DNA of 40,696 nt from Chromatiaceae bacterium (GCA_025458165.1 JALOTB010000021.1:1-40696); one strand, 5' to 3'. Counted from the first letter of the stretch, positions 1 to 7,763 are shown. Notes: a model not told the origin generated them from the sequence alone. Program-made: numbers and translations.

Positions 1-2
1 AG

Positions 3-433
3 GTCGCGGCCAACGTCACCAGCTACAGCAACACCGCGCTGGCCGCCAACACCGCCTACGTCTACCGCGTGCGCGCCTACAACGGCGTGGGCAACTCCGA
101 GTACTCCAACGAGGCGAGTGTGACCACCCCCGCCCCGGCGGTGCCGGCCGCCCCCAGCGGGCTCACTGCCAGCGCGCTCTCCACCAGCCAAGTCAACCTC
201 ACCTGGGTCGACAACAGCGGCAACGAGAGCGGTTTTCGCATCGAGCGGCGCCTCGCGGCAAGCACCGTGTGGAGCCAGATCGCCCAGGTCGCGGCCAACG
301 TCACCAGCTACAGCAACAGCTTCCTCGCCGCCAACTCGCCGCCAACACCGCCTACGTCTACCGCGTGCGCGCCTACAACGGCGTGGGCAACTCCACCTAC
401 TCCGAGGAGGTGAGTGTGTTTACCTCCCGGTAA
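3..433 (+). pseudogene. C-terminal end of a fibronectin type III repeat protein, frameshifted
   Basis: The gene enters from the left edge. The reading frame from base 3 encodes a tandem FN3 array. The last strands of one repeat (AYVYRVRAYNGVGNSEYSNE) are followed by a linker of A and P residues and a full repeat beginning PSGLTASALS, with the FN3 tryptophan in LTWVDNSGNESGFRIER. The repeat period is 285 bp (95 residues) and copies are nearly identical in DNA. In the last repeat the 11-mer tcgccgccaac occurs twice in tandem (325-335, 336-346). This shifts the frame, so translation ends at 413 in an unrelated tail. Removing one copy restores TAYVYRVRAYNGVGNSTYSE and a natural stop at 431-433. 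FN3 arrays of this kind occur in large secreted or surface proteins; the catalytic or anchoring part is outside the window. Real decay versus an assembly slip in a repeat cannot be told apart here. Confidence 0.8.
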
Positions 434-810
434 ACCACAAGTCACCGCGTTGGACTCTCATTCGGCCGCGTCGTTGGTGAAGAGTGAAGATGTGGTGAGA
501 GGGGGTGCCCAGAACAGCGTGCGTACTCCTTCCGCTCGACCCTAAAGAAGCAACGGGGCGAATTACACTGACGGCCCGAGGAGGGTGCTCACCCGGTAAA
601 TGGGGAGATGCTGATTATTGGCCATCCTGGCCAATATCGGTACGCGCTCCGAGAGGCGCGACTCTCGGAACGCTGCGTTTTCCAGCGCTGAGGCGCTTGA
701 AAACGGCGGCACACCCCCGTGCTGCGCCAACCGCTGGATTGATCAGCTTCCCTAAGTGACGGGGCGGCGCCTTGTGATTCGTCGTCTTGCGTCGGTCTTT
801 GGTCTGGCGC
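434..810. other. Intergenic stretch without a convincing gene
   Basis: Between the FN3 protein end and the mtaB-like remnant I see no reading frame with convincing protein character. The plus-strand frame 505-759 gives a composition-driven peptide with no recognisable motif. The stretch contains a small palindrome (ttggccatcctggccaa, near 619) and the stronger hairpin at 676-705. Confidence 0.5.
676..705. repeat. Strong imperfect hairpin
   Basis: The arms pair over 12 of 13 positions around a TGAG loop: cgttttcc-agcgc on the left and gcgct-tgaaaacg on the right, with one C/T mismatch. There is no clear U-run, so it is a weak candidate for a terminator. A dispersed palindromic (REP-like) element is the alternative; a genome-wide copy count would decide. 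Confidence 0.5.
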
Positions 811-1050
811 CTACGCCCCAGAGGTTGGGGACGAATTGGAAATCACCGCCGCCAGTCGGCCGGGTTTGCCTTCGGTGCGCCGTGGCGGGCTGGAATCACG
901 CTGCGCCTGTTGCTGCGAGTTGACCACCCCCAGATCGGCCGGCTCGCCCTCGGCGGCAATGCCGAACCCGCGCGCCCGAAACTGCCGTGCCCAGCTCTCC
1001 AGCTCCGCCTCATTGAGCCGGCAGCCGAGGGTCTCGAGGCGTACGCGCAT
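811..1050 (-). pseudogene. N-terminal remnant of an MtaB-type tRNA methylthiotransferase
   Basis: Reading leftwards from ATG at 1050, the first 45 residues (starting MRVRLETLGCRLNEAELES and running to ADLGVVNS) match the start of MtaB/MiaB-family radical SAM methylthiotransferases, whose N-terminal domain has TLGCRLN followed by a NTC motif. Here the second cluster cysteine should follow GVVNS, but the frame continues QQQAQRDSS and soon ends. An overlapping frame over the same bases reads VIPARHGAPKANPA, which resembles the segment after the radical SAM cysteines, so an internal deletion with frameshift is possible. An intact MtaB is over 400 residues with TRAM and radical SAM domains, all absent here. 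The family modifies A37 of tRNAs decoding ANN codons; this copy cannot be functional. Confidence 0.6.
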
Positions 1051-1151
1051 AGTTCTGTCGTGAGTTCGAGCGAGCGGACGCGCGGTGTTGCGGGCATCCG
1101 GCGCCGCGCTGGCAAAGGGGTACCGGGAGACCGCGCGGCCGGGGATCGTCT

Positions 1152-1907
1152 TCAGTCAGCGGGTCGTGGCAGCCGTCCGTCGATCTCGAAGGTAGCACGC
1201 TCGAAGCAGTGCAGCCTCGGGGCATCGGGCGACGAGAACCTGACCTCCTTGGCGGTGGTCTCGCACAGCCAATGAGTGAGCCCGAGCGGGGTGCGGCTGG
1301 CCACTGCGGCCGGGCTGATCAGGGCAACATTGAGACCGCGCTCGGGATCGCGCGCGGAGACAAACTCGAAGGCCGCGATGTCGGCGGCGCGTAGTGCGCT
1401 GCCAAGGTCTTGCGTGGCCTGATAATCGGCCGGGTCGCGCAGGGCGGCCTCGTAGGTCTGGCAGGGGGGGTTCTGCAGGCGCAGTCCGCGCTCGGTGCGC
1501 AGCCGCGCCCGAAACAGGTGGTGCTGGGTGATTAGGCGGCCCGCCGGCGGCGGCTCGGCCATTGCGGTCCAAAACACGAAGCGATAGTAGGCCGCCTCGG
1601 CGAGCAGGGTGGGCAGCCGGCGCGAACCGTAAAGTAGCGCGGGCTCAAAGCGTCGGCCGAAGCGCGAGCCGTGGCGCAGCGGCGGGTAGCGGAATGGGGT
1701 CGCGAGCAGGTAGTGGAGCCGCTCGGTGCCGGCCGGCAGCGGCGGCTTGGAGCGCTCAATCAGCGCTTCGAGCAGGGCCTGCTCGGCGAGGTCGTCGACC
1801 AGATTGAGGGTCGCGACCTGCTGCTGGCTCTCGACGATGCGCAGCAGCTCGCCGCCGAGCGGGGCGGGGTGCAGACCCTCCCAGCAGGCGGCCCAGAGGT
1901 CGGTCAT
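1152..1907 (-). CDS. RES-domain toxin (NAD+-consuming, RES-Xre pair)
   Basis: 251 residues starting MTDLWAACWEGL. The central region carries the RES signature: an arginine-rich FRYPPLRHGSRFGRRF, then ALLYGSRRLPTLLAEAAYYR with the conserved glutamate. RES proteins are toxins that deplete NAD+ (phosphorolysis or glycohydrolysis), and each is held inactive by an Xre-family antitoxin encoded just upstream. That is the arrangement here: the antitoxin ends at 1959, 51 bp before this start, on the same strand. The length fits the longer members of the family. Activity is inferred from family membership. The pair sits outside the island, next to its left end. Confidence 0.85.
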   Translation of the reverse strand: MTDLWAACWEGLHPAPLGGELLRIVESQQQVATLNLVDDLAEQALLEALIERSKPPLPAGTERLHYLLATPFRYPPLRHGSRFGRRFEPALLYGSRRLPTLLAEAAYYRFVFWTAMAEPPPAGRLITQHHLFRARLRTERGLRLQNPPCQTYEAALRDPADYQATQDLGSALRAADIAAFEFVSARDPERGLNVALISPAAVASRTPLGLTHWLCETTAKEVRFSSPDAPRLHCFERATFEIDGRLPRPAD

Positions 1908-1958
1908 GGCGGCATCTGGGCGCGCACTTCAGATGATGCGCCGAGGCTGCTGCTCGGG

Positions 1959-2366
1959 TCAGCCGTGGCTGCGCATGGCGTCGAGGTACTCGGTCACCCG
2001 CAGCAGCCCTTGCACTGAGCGGACCTGCTCGGCCGGCACCCCGCCGGTGTCGCGGTTGGCGGTGTACATCCAGTGGCGCATGGTCGCGACGTCGCCGCCC
2101 ACCAGGGCAGAGAGGCTGCGGTAGCTGCGGATCAGGAGCAGGGCGAGCTCACCCGACTTGCTTTCGGGGTCCAGCCCGCGGCTGAAGGCGGTGCGGTCGC
2201 GGCCGACGATGGTACCGAGCTGTTCCTGGGACAGGCCGAGCGCCCGCCCGGCATTGACCAGGGCCTTGGCGAGCACCAGCCGGGGGTCGGGGCCGGCGCG
2301 ATCGGAGATCGCCCGGCGCTTTGCGCTGCCCCGGCCGGGTGCGGGAGTGTTGCTGGCGAGGGGCAT
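1959..2366 (-). CDS. Xre/MbcA/ParS-type antitoxin of the RES pair
   Basis: 135 residues from ATG at 2366 (MPLASNTPAPGRG). The open frame extends upstream to 2510, but that extension looks non-coding, so the internal ATG is preferred. A helix-turn-helix lies around residues 40-70 (LGLSQEQLGTIVGRDRTAFS). The C-terminal toxin-binding domain (DUF2384) is clear: SALVGGDVATMRHWMYTANR, followed by GGVPAEQVRSVQGLLRVTEYLD. Family members bind the RES toxin in a complex that blocks its active site and also repress the shared promoter. The gene precedes the toxin gene, as expected. Confidence 0.85.
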   Translation of the reverse strand: MPLASNTPAPGRGSAKRRAISDRAGPDPRLVLAKALVNAGRALGLSQEQLGTIVGRDRTAFSRGLDPESKSGELALLLIRSYRSLSALVGGDVATMRHWMYTANRDTGGVPAEQVRSVQGLLRVTEYLDAMRSHG

Positions 2367-2540
2367 CCGATCGATCTCGTCTTGGGTGCTGGATATGCAG
2401 CTTGTAGCGCTGAAACGGTGGATTTGCAACAGGGGGCGAGCACCCCGACGTCTGAGGCCCGAGGGACCAGACGGATCAGTGCCCAGCTCGCTGGCCTGAT
2501 CAGGGCGCAAGCAAGGGCTGCCTTCGCGCTGGAGGGGGAA

Positions 2541-2566
2541 ACGAAAAAGGCGCCGTGGGCGCCTTC
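2541..2566 (-). terminator. Rho-independent terminator, probably the original tRNA-Leu terminator
   Basis: On the minus strand AAGGCGCC, a CAC loop and GGCGCCTT form a perfect 8-bp stem followed by TTTTTCG. It lies about 35 nt beyond the 19-nt tRNA-Leu 3' fragment at 2601-2619, in the orientation of that tRNA. It therefore reads as the terminator of the ancestral tRNA-Leu gene, now separated from the gene body by the island. Confidence 0.8.
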
Positions 2567-2600
2567 TATAGGGTCAGACCGGTGTGGCCGGCCGAGGATC

Positions 2601-2619
2601 TGGTGCCGAGGAGAGGACT
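2601..2619 (-). repeat. Left attachment-site repeat (displaced tRNA-Leu 3' end)
   Basis: The sequence tggtgccgaggagaggact is identical to 20900-20918. On the minus strand it is the T-arm 3' half, acceptor 3' strand, discriminator A and CCA of tRNA-Leu. Identity stops exactly at both edges (C versus A before, C versus T after), which defines the duplicated core. Confidence 0.9.
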
Positions 2620-2678
2620 CTTCCGAGAGTCGGGACAAGTCTGTGAAACTCCGCTGTTACTGGGATTCTGGTATCCTG

Positions 2679-2704
2679 CGTGTCCCCCACAACGTGACCC
2701 CCAT
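2679..2704. repeat. Left pair of putative integrase arm-binding repeats
   Basis: Two direct 12-mers, cgtgtcccccac (2679-2690) and cgtgacccccat (2693-2704), are separated by 2 bp. The same motif (cgtgNcccccay) with the same 14-bp phasing recurs at 20824-20849 inside the right end. Placement about 60-80 bp inside each core site is what is known of arm-type sites of tyrosine integrases. Binding itself is inferred. Confidence 0.65.
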
Positions 2705-2771
2705 ACCTGTATAGGGAGCTGCGGGGAGCGGAGGCGGTTCCGCCTAGTGCTACGTTCGGAGAACCAAACCC

Positions 2772-4139
2772 GTGGAAAAGAAATACCTTCGGCAGCGTCG
2801 GCAAGGCTGGTATGTGCGCGTACGGGTGCCTCCGGCACTGAGGGAGGAGATCGGAGACACGCACGTTGTGCGTTCGCTCAAGACGCGGGATCTAGCCACT
2901 GCACGCCAACGACGGTGGAAGGCGGTTGCGGACATCAAGGCGCATTTCGCGGAGATCGGCAGCCAGCGTGCAGTTGGGGCCTCTGGCTCGAATGGCGGCC
3001 CTGCGGAACGCTTCATCTCCACGGCAAAGGACCTTCAGCGTAAAGTCCGACTTGGGCTGATAACGCCCGACGAAGCCTGGGAGCAATGGGAGATAGAAGG
3101 CGACGCCATAGTGGACACTATCCCAAGGGATCGCGACGGCGACTACCTGGACGATCCTGGAACGAAGCAAGCGTTCGATCTCGCGACCTCATTGCTCCGG
3201 TCTCCCGATGTTTCACTGTTGAGCAGTGCCGTGGCGGACTACTTGTCAGAGATCAAGCCACGGGTACGCAACCAGACTCTTGCCACCAAGACCCGCCGAC
3301 TGCGTCAACTTCAAGACTGGCTAAAGACCGATCGGAAAACCGAGGCAGTGACAAAGACAGTAGCCGGTCGGTTCGTGACTGACGTGCTCATGAAGCAGAA
3401 CCTGTCCGCGAAGACGGTGCGAGACACTATTTCCGACCTGACTGCTTTTTTCGGCTGGTGTGAGTCTCGGGGCTTGGTGCCAAGCAACCCGTTCGCAGGG
3501 CAGTCGAAAACGGTTCGCGAGACCTCACGGGGCGTCAGGCAGAAGGAGAAGCGCAGACCGTGGACGACCGACGAGCTCAAGACTTACTTCACCGCGCTGA
3601 AACGCGAGGACCCGCGCTGGACGATGGCCGCGATTGCACTCTACACAGGCATGCGTGCCAACGAGATTGCTGAGACTCAGCTTTGCGACGTGTTCGACAG
3701 CCATATCCATATTCCTGAAGGCAAGACAGAAGCGTCCGTGAGAGATGTTCCACTGCACCGAGCCATCAAGCCGTTAGTGAAGAGGCTAAAGGAGTGTTCT
3801 ACTGATGGTTATCTCATTTCGGGGCTCAAACGCGGCGGAGAGGACAAAAAGAGAGCCCATTACATCCTCAAGCGCATTGGGGCATCCATACGGAGTTCTG
3901 GGATTACGGATCGGTCCGTCGTGTTTCACTCATTGCGAGGAAACTTTGCTCAAGCCTTGGAAAACAACGGTGTTCCAGAGAATTTGGCTCAGCAAATAAT
4001 CGGACATAAGAAGCAGTCGCTGACCTTTGGGCTGTACAGCCACGGCGTTGATCTGCCTGTGCTGGCGAGGAGCGTGAACAAGATAAGTTTCGGCGCGATT
4101 GACGACCTTGTCAGGCAAGATCCTCGAAGTCACGGTTGA
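2772..4139 (+). CDS. Tyrosine recombinase (island integrase)
   Basis: 455 residues from a GTG start preceded by GGAGAA at good spacing. The N-terminus (KKYLRQRRQGWYVRVRVPP) resembles the DUF6538-type arm-binding region found in many island integrases. A core-binding SAM-like domain covers roughly residues 140-235. The catalytic domain shows the first arginine in ALYTGMRANEIAE (about residue 292), a lysine-containing beta-hairpin near KTEASVRDVPLH, HSLRGNF (about 386), IIGHKK (about 410) and the nucleophilic tyrosine in GLYSHG (about 420). The protein should catalyse integration and excision between the tRNA-Leu 3' end and the element. It lies next to the displaced repeat rather than the intact tRNA and reads into the island. 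All catalytic positions appear intact. Confidence 0.93.
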   Translation: MEKKYLRQRRQGWYVRVRVPPALREEIGDTHVVRSLKTRDLATARQRRWKAVADIKAHFAEIGSQRAVGASGSNGGPAERFISTAKDLQRKVRLGLITPDEAWEQWEIEGDAIVDTIPRDRDGDYLDDPGTKQAFDLATSLLRSPDVSLLSSAVADYLSEIKPRVRNQTLATKTRRLRQLQDWLKTDRKTEAVTKTVAGRFVTDVLMKQNLSAKTVRDTISDLTAFFGWCESRGLVPSNPFAGQSKTVRETSRGVRQKEKRRPWTTDELKTYFTALKREDPRWTMAAIALYTGMRANEIAETQLCDVFDSHIHIPEGKTEASVRDVPLHRAIKPLVKRLKECSTDGYLISGLKRGGEDKKRAHYILKRIGASIRSSGITDRSVVFHSLRGNFAQALENNGVPENLAQQIIGHKKQSLTFGLYSHGVDLPVLARSVNKISFGAIDDLVRQDPRSHG

Positions 4140-4168
4140 TATACCAGAGGGTTTTGATGTGTGTACTT

Positions 4169-5074
4169 TTACTTCTTCTTGCTTTCCCGGTACGTCCACG
4201 CCTGCCGGATGGCGCTAGACGCACTTGCAAGATCGGAGGCGAACAACAGACCAGCCTTCGGGACCACGAGCAGCTTTTCGCCGCGCATGATTGCTGCGAG
4301 CGTTGTCGCGTCCAGATCCATGTCCCAACAATGCGCTGCGCGACCCGCAGGAAAGGCCCTGCCGACGAGTGGTTCTGCGTGATCGATCAAGACAACAACG
4401 TTAAGCGAATCCTGTGTTGCAACGCGTTCCGTGCAAATCGTCAACTGCGCGGTATCGGCGTTGTGTGGGAATCTAATGCCAATTCCTTCATTTCCACTGA
4501 CGGTGGTTGCGGCGTTGTACTTGGCGGACCAGCCTTCTAGAAGAACCCTAATTACTTGTGCGGTCTGAGATGATGCACCGCTTGATGGGGTTTTTGGTTG
4601 CGAGATTGTCTCGGATGAATGCTTCGACGCGGCGGCTGGCGCTTCCGTGCTTTCGCTTCGGTTGAGGAGGTTTGGATGATAATAGTCCACTGACTGCTCA
4701 GCTGCGATATCACCGCTGAGTCTTGTTCCCGACATCTGCATATCGTGTGATCCCGAGATGCCGAGGGCGAGGCCAAATATCGTTCCCCAAGCTGCCATCT
4801 GCGTTAGCCGCATCGATAGATCCATCTTGTCTCGGTAACCTACGTACAGGGTCCAAACCCACCCGCCAAACGCCAAGAGCGCAAGAGTTAAATGAGCGCT
4901 GACGGGAAAGTCCGAACGCATTCCCGTCGTAAGGTATCCTGCGACCATCGCGGGTATTGCTGCGGCAGCGATGGAAAGGGCGAAATCGAGCGCGACAACG
5001 CCGCCTACAAAGATCCAGTGACGGATGGACCAAAGAAGCAGCCCAAGAAAAACGCCTATCGCAATGGTCCACAT
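4169..5074 (-). CDS. Membrane protein of unknown function
   Basis: 301 residues, convergent with the integrase (29 bp gap). The N-terminal part has about four hydrophobic helices (IAIGVFLGLLLWSI, VVALDFALSIAAAAIPAMVA, LTLALLAFGGWVWTLYVG, AAWGTIFGLALGISG). A low-complexity S/T/P/A linker follows around residues 140-170, then a soluble domain of about 130 residues ending in a basic ESKKK. I do not recognise the family. The layout (membrane anchor, linker, soluble domain) would suit an anchored sensor or effector, but nothing catalytic is visible. Its codon use is less GC-biased than the chromosomal genes, in keeping with island origin. Confidence 0.65.
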   Translation of the reverse strand: MWTIAIGVFLGLLLWSIRHWIFVGGVVALDFALSIAAAAIPAMVAGYLTTGMRSDFPVSAHLTLALLAFGGWVWTLYVGYRDKMDLSMRLTQMAAWGTIFGLALGISGSHDMQMSGTRLSGDIAAEQSVDYYHPNLLNRSESTEAPAAASKHSSETISQPKTPSSGASSQTAQVIRVLLEGWSAKYNAATTVSGNEGIGIRFPHNADTAQLTICTERVATQDSLNVVVLIDHAEPLVGRAFPAGRAAHCWDMDLDATTLAAIMRGEKLLVVPKAGLLFASDLASASSAIRQAWTYRESKKK

Positions 5075-5136
5075 TATAAATTCTCTCTATGGTAACGCCT
5101 GATACCCGTCACTGCGGTGGCCGCGGGAGAAGCCCA

Positions 5137-5202
5137 ATGCGAAACCCGCTCAACATCATCATCGGCGCCGTTTTCAAAAGCCCCGTGCGCAAGGCCGTCT
5201 AA
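5137..5202 (+). CDS. Possible 21-residue peptide
   Basis: An ATG at 5137 with GGGAGAAG 5 nt upstream opens a short frame of 21 codons (MRNPLNIIIGAVF, then KSPVRKAV and TAA). The peptide has a hydrophobic core and a basic tail. Its stop codon lies inside the left arm of the inverted repeat at 5200-5244. It is too short for confidence; a chance frame is the main alternative. Confidence 0.3.
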   Translation: MRNPLNIIIGAVFKSPVRKAV

Positions 5203-5244
5203 TGGAGCGTCTCTTATATATATATAATGACCGGTGCTCCATTA
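5200..5244. repeat. Inverted repeat around a TA-dinucleotide tract
   Basis: TAATGGAGC (5200-5208) and GCTCCATTA (5236-5244) are perfect 9-bp arms enclosing an AT-rich loop with a (TA)n run. It lies just past the stop codon of the minus-strand helicase gene. It could act as a transcription terminator or processing structure; function is not shown. Confidence 0.5.
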
Positions 5245-5250
5245 AGTTCG

Positions 5251-7014
5251 TTAGTCCGCCTGTCCGATGGTCTTGCGAAACCCATTGAAGCCACGTCCGC
5301 GAGACGTTTCATAGCGCAACCCAGTCGTGCGGAGAAACTCTGCGATATCGGAGGAGGGGTCGCGAAGAGACGACGATATGCGTTTCCAGGAGGTGGGCGG
5401 GATCTGAAGTGCTCGTTGAACTTCACGTACAGAAACACACTCCCCTGGCAGGGTCTTGAGATACTGACGGAGACGACCCTCATGGGTTACCGGCTCGCCG
5501 CGTGCCTTCTCCGCCACACGCTCCTCGCGGGCCCGCGCCTCCAAAGGGGGTAGGCTTCCGATTTGACCTAGAAACTCGGAGCCCTCGTACAGTTCGTGCA
5601 GGAAACGGGCATCGTCATAACCAGGGACAAGCACGGTCCTGATTCTATGGTCGGCTCTGTCACGCAGGATTCTACCTACAGCTTGGTAAATGCGGTGGAT
5701 TCGGTAAGCGTGATAGATATCGCCGAGTGGCATGGCCAGAAAATCCTGCATCCAGCTCGCGATGCCAGGTTCGGGATGGGTAATCGCGAGGGAAGCGAGT
5801 CCCTGAAAGTCCTTGTAAGCGTTCAACCCGCGGAGATCCACCGGCACAACGGTAGCATTCGGTGGCAACTTGGTACTCGTTTGCTTCACCCACTTGTTTA
5901 CGTGCAAGAGAAACGGCTCGCCCTTAAAGGTGTCTGCGGCCGTGGAGATCATGTTGTCTATGGCTCTATCGCAACATGTCGGGCCCAGGTGACGTCCGGT
6001 TAGGTGGTGTCTTTCGAGGTTGTAGCGCGAGGATTTTCGTTCGTCTCGGTGAAAAAGATGCCCAACGCGCAGCCGCGGACCCATGTTTCGGTGGACATCA
6101 AAATCGACATGCTCGTCGAAGTGTTCGTGATTTCGGAAAGTAACTCCAAACTTCTTCGTCCAAACGTGGTAGAGAATGGTCTTCTCAAACAGAGCCGCCA
6201 TGGAGATGACGGAAGAGAAGCCTTCGAAGTAGTCGGGGGTAATAATCTCCGCGAATTTTATTCGGTCGCTCTTGGTATAGTGGGGAGCTGCAACTTGATA
6301 CGTATCAGTTGCTGAGTTGGCAAGGGCTTCCGCAGTTTCTGCGTTTCCGCGATAACGATCCCCAATCTCTTGCCACCGGTGCGACGCAATTTTTCCGACC
6401 AGCTCGGACTTGCCTCGCTTCATGCTGACGAGCGCCGTCTGGGGGTTAATGTCAAAGAGTTCCTCAAAAAACCGTCGATTCTCCTCCCTGGCAGACGGGG
6501 TGGCTCCGAGATTGAAGTCGAAGAAGCGAACCGGGTCAAATGCCTCGTCGAGCACCACAAGCCAAGAGAAGGGGTCCTCGATTTGCGACAAGATTCGAAT
6601 GAAGGACTTGGTGGAAATGAGGAGGAGGTTACCGGTCGGTTCCTCCTCGGAACCATTGAGAAAAGCTAGCGCTTCGTCGAAGACGCTGGGAGTGCCCCAG
6701 TTTTGCGAATGCGAGATACGGATTTTGATCGGGTCCCTTGGGTGCCCTCTCTTCGTGTTCTCCTCAAGAACTCTCTTAAATGTTTGGCGCAAGAGATCGA
6801 TCGTTGGGGCAACATATATAATGTTGCGGGCAAGTTCGTCCGGGGACAGGACGAACCTGACGAAGGCATCGGTCTTTCCCGATGCTACGCCACTGGATAC
6901 CGCGTAGACGGTGTCGAGAAAGTAAAACTGCCCCTTCGTTCGTTGCAGCTCGGGATCGATCGGAACGATCTCGTACGCGTAAAAAGGGTTCTTGAAGCGC
7001 GTCGGACGGGCCAT
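5251..7014 (-). CDS. SF2 helicase-like ATPase
   Basis: 587 residues from ATG at 7014 (MARPTRFKNPF). A TTG at 7092 could extend the frame but overlaps the upstream gene. Walker A is SGVASGKT (residues 41-48). Walker B is LVVLDEAF (DEAF box, about 152-159). A motif VI-like YQAVGRILRDR lies near residue 440. A middle region with CCDRAID and many H/R residues is unfamiliar. The last 100 residues (GECVSVREVQRALQ through RGRGFNGFRK) look like a winged-helix DNA-binding domain. The fold is that of an ATP-driven nucleic-acid translocase; the specific role is unknown. It lies downstream of, and on the same strand as, an HNH-like gene, so a two-gene nuclease/helicase defence or mobility module is possible. 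Confidence 0.75.
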   Translation of the reverse strand: MARPTRFKNPFYAYEIVPIDPELQRTKGQFYFLDTVYAVSSGVASGKTDAFVRFVLSPDELARNIIYVAPTIDLLRQTFKRVLEENTKRGHPRDPIKIRISHSQNWGTPSVFDEALAFLNGSEEEPTGNLLLISTKSFIRILSQIEDPFSWLVVLDEAFDPVRFFDFNLGATPSAREENRRFFEELFDINPQTALVSMKRGKSELVGKIASHRWQEIGDRYRGNAETAEALANSATDTYQVAAPHYTKSDRIKFAEIITPDYFEGFSSVISMAALFEKTILYHVWTKKFGVTFRNHEHFDEHVDFDVHRNMGPRLRVGHLFHRDERKSSRYNLERHHLTGRHLGPTCCDRAIDNMISTAADTFKGEPFLLHVNKWVKQTSTKLPPNATVVPVDLRGLNAYKDFQGLASLAITHPEPGIASWMQDFLAMPLGDIYHAYRIHRIYQAVGRILRDRADHRIRTVLVPGYDDARFLHELYEGSEFLGQIGSLPPLEARAREERVAEKARGEPVTHEGRLRQYLKTLPGECVSVREVQRALQIPPTSWKRISSSLRDPSSDIAEFLRTTGLRYETSRGRGFNGFRKTIGQAD

Positions 7015-7072
7015 AGCGGTTGTCGCTCCGTGGTTATGGGTATGCCTCGCAGACGGAGAGACGGAATTGCTG

Positions 7073-7531
7073 CTACTCTTCGGCAAGGACAATCATTAGT
7101 CTTTCGGGATCGTTCGGGTCGGGGCGGAAGGTCACGCGAGAATCGTCCTTGAGGAGCGTATGGTAGTCTTCGGCTGTCAGCTTTATGGCTGGCTGGCCTG
7201 GGGTCAGGGCCTCAGGGGATTCTGGACCAAATACAGCCCAATGGCTGCGTTCACCTCCGTCTTCCACGGTGTACCTGAGGCGCGCAGCGATTTCCGCCGG
7301 TGTCCGTTCCAGACCGAGGCTGGCAGCTTCTGTCGACCACTCTGCAAGGGTCTTGATAACGCCGCTTAGGGGGGTGGGCGAGTTTCAAGCTTGTTTTGCG
7401 CCTGCTCTGCCGGCGTTGCCCGACGGAGGTTCCCAGGATCGTATCCGTATACCGGATCGATGCGATCCCATGTCAATCCATCCTGCTGCCAACCCGGAAA
7501 CTTGGTGTTGTCTCCAACGATATTTCGTCAC
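7073..7531 (-). pseudogene. HNH-type endonuclease-like gene with frameshift
   Basis: One minus-strand frame ending at 7366 encodes KFPGWQQDGLTWDRIDP followed by GYDPGNLRRATPAEQAQNK. This is the WDRID...GY.P.NLR.AT..EQ..N pattern of phage-type HNH nucleases and their relatives. The next frame continues without a start codon as LSGVIKTLAEWSTEAAS and TPAEIAARLRYTVEDGG, which resembles the helix-turn-helix tail that usually follows this HNH domain, and ends at 7073 (IVLAEE). The two frames meet at a run of six C (7369-7374 on the plus strand, as G). One extra base there would join them. The N-terminus is also unclear, with a GTG at 7531 in another frame. It is either a decayed gene or a sequencing error in a homopolymer. 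The helicase gene lies 58 bp downstream. Confidence 0.6.
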
Positions 7532-7725
7532 GAACTTCTAAAGTTCACCCACCTTGCCACCGGCTATCTTCGTCACATTTCGCCACCCCGCGAGACAGGG
7601 CGGGAAGGTCCGTAACCGACCCAGAGCAGACGATCAAGACCCGGCCTCTCGACCTCGGCCGCCAACGACTAGGAACGAGGCGCGGATGCGCGCCGGTCAC
7701 GCGTGAACATCTTCCGCTACTACGT

Positions 7726-7754
7726 AGCGCGCCCCAGCGCCGCCGGGGCGCGCT
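7726..7754 (-). terminator. GC-rich hairpin after the secreted-protein gene
   Basis: AGCGCGCCCC and GGGGCGCGCT form a perfect 10-bp stem with a 9-nt loop, starting 10 bp past the stop codon at 7764. No U-run follows on the minus strand, so a Rho-independent role is uncertain. Confidence 0.45.
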
Positions 7755-7763
7755 GATACGCAG

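Noticed and set aside
2366..2510. N-terminal extension of the antitoxin
   Set aside because: The extra 48 residues have no protein-like character, and the ATG at 2366 gives the usual family length.
2772..4139. Integron integrase (IntI) as source of the cassettes
   Set aside because: The protein has the DUF6538-type island integrase N-terminus and lies at the tRNA attachment end; I see no IntI-specific extra helix.
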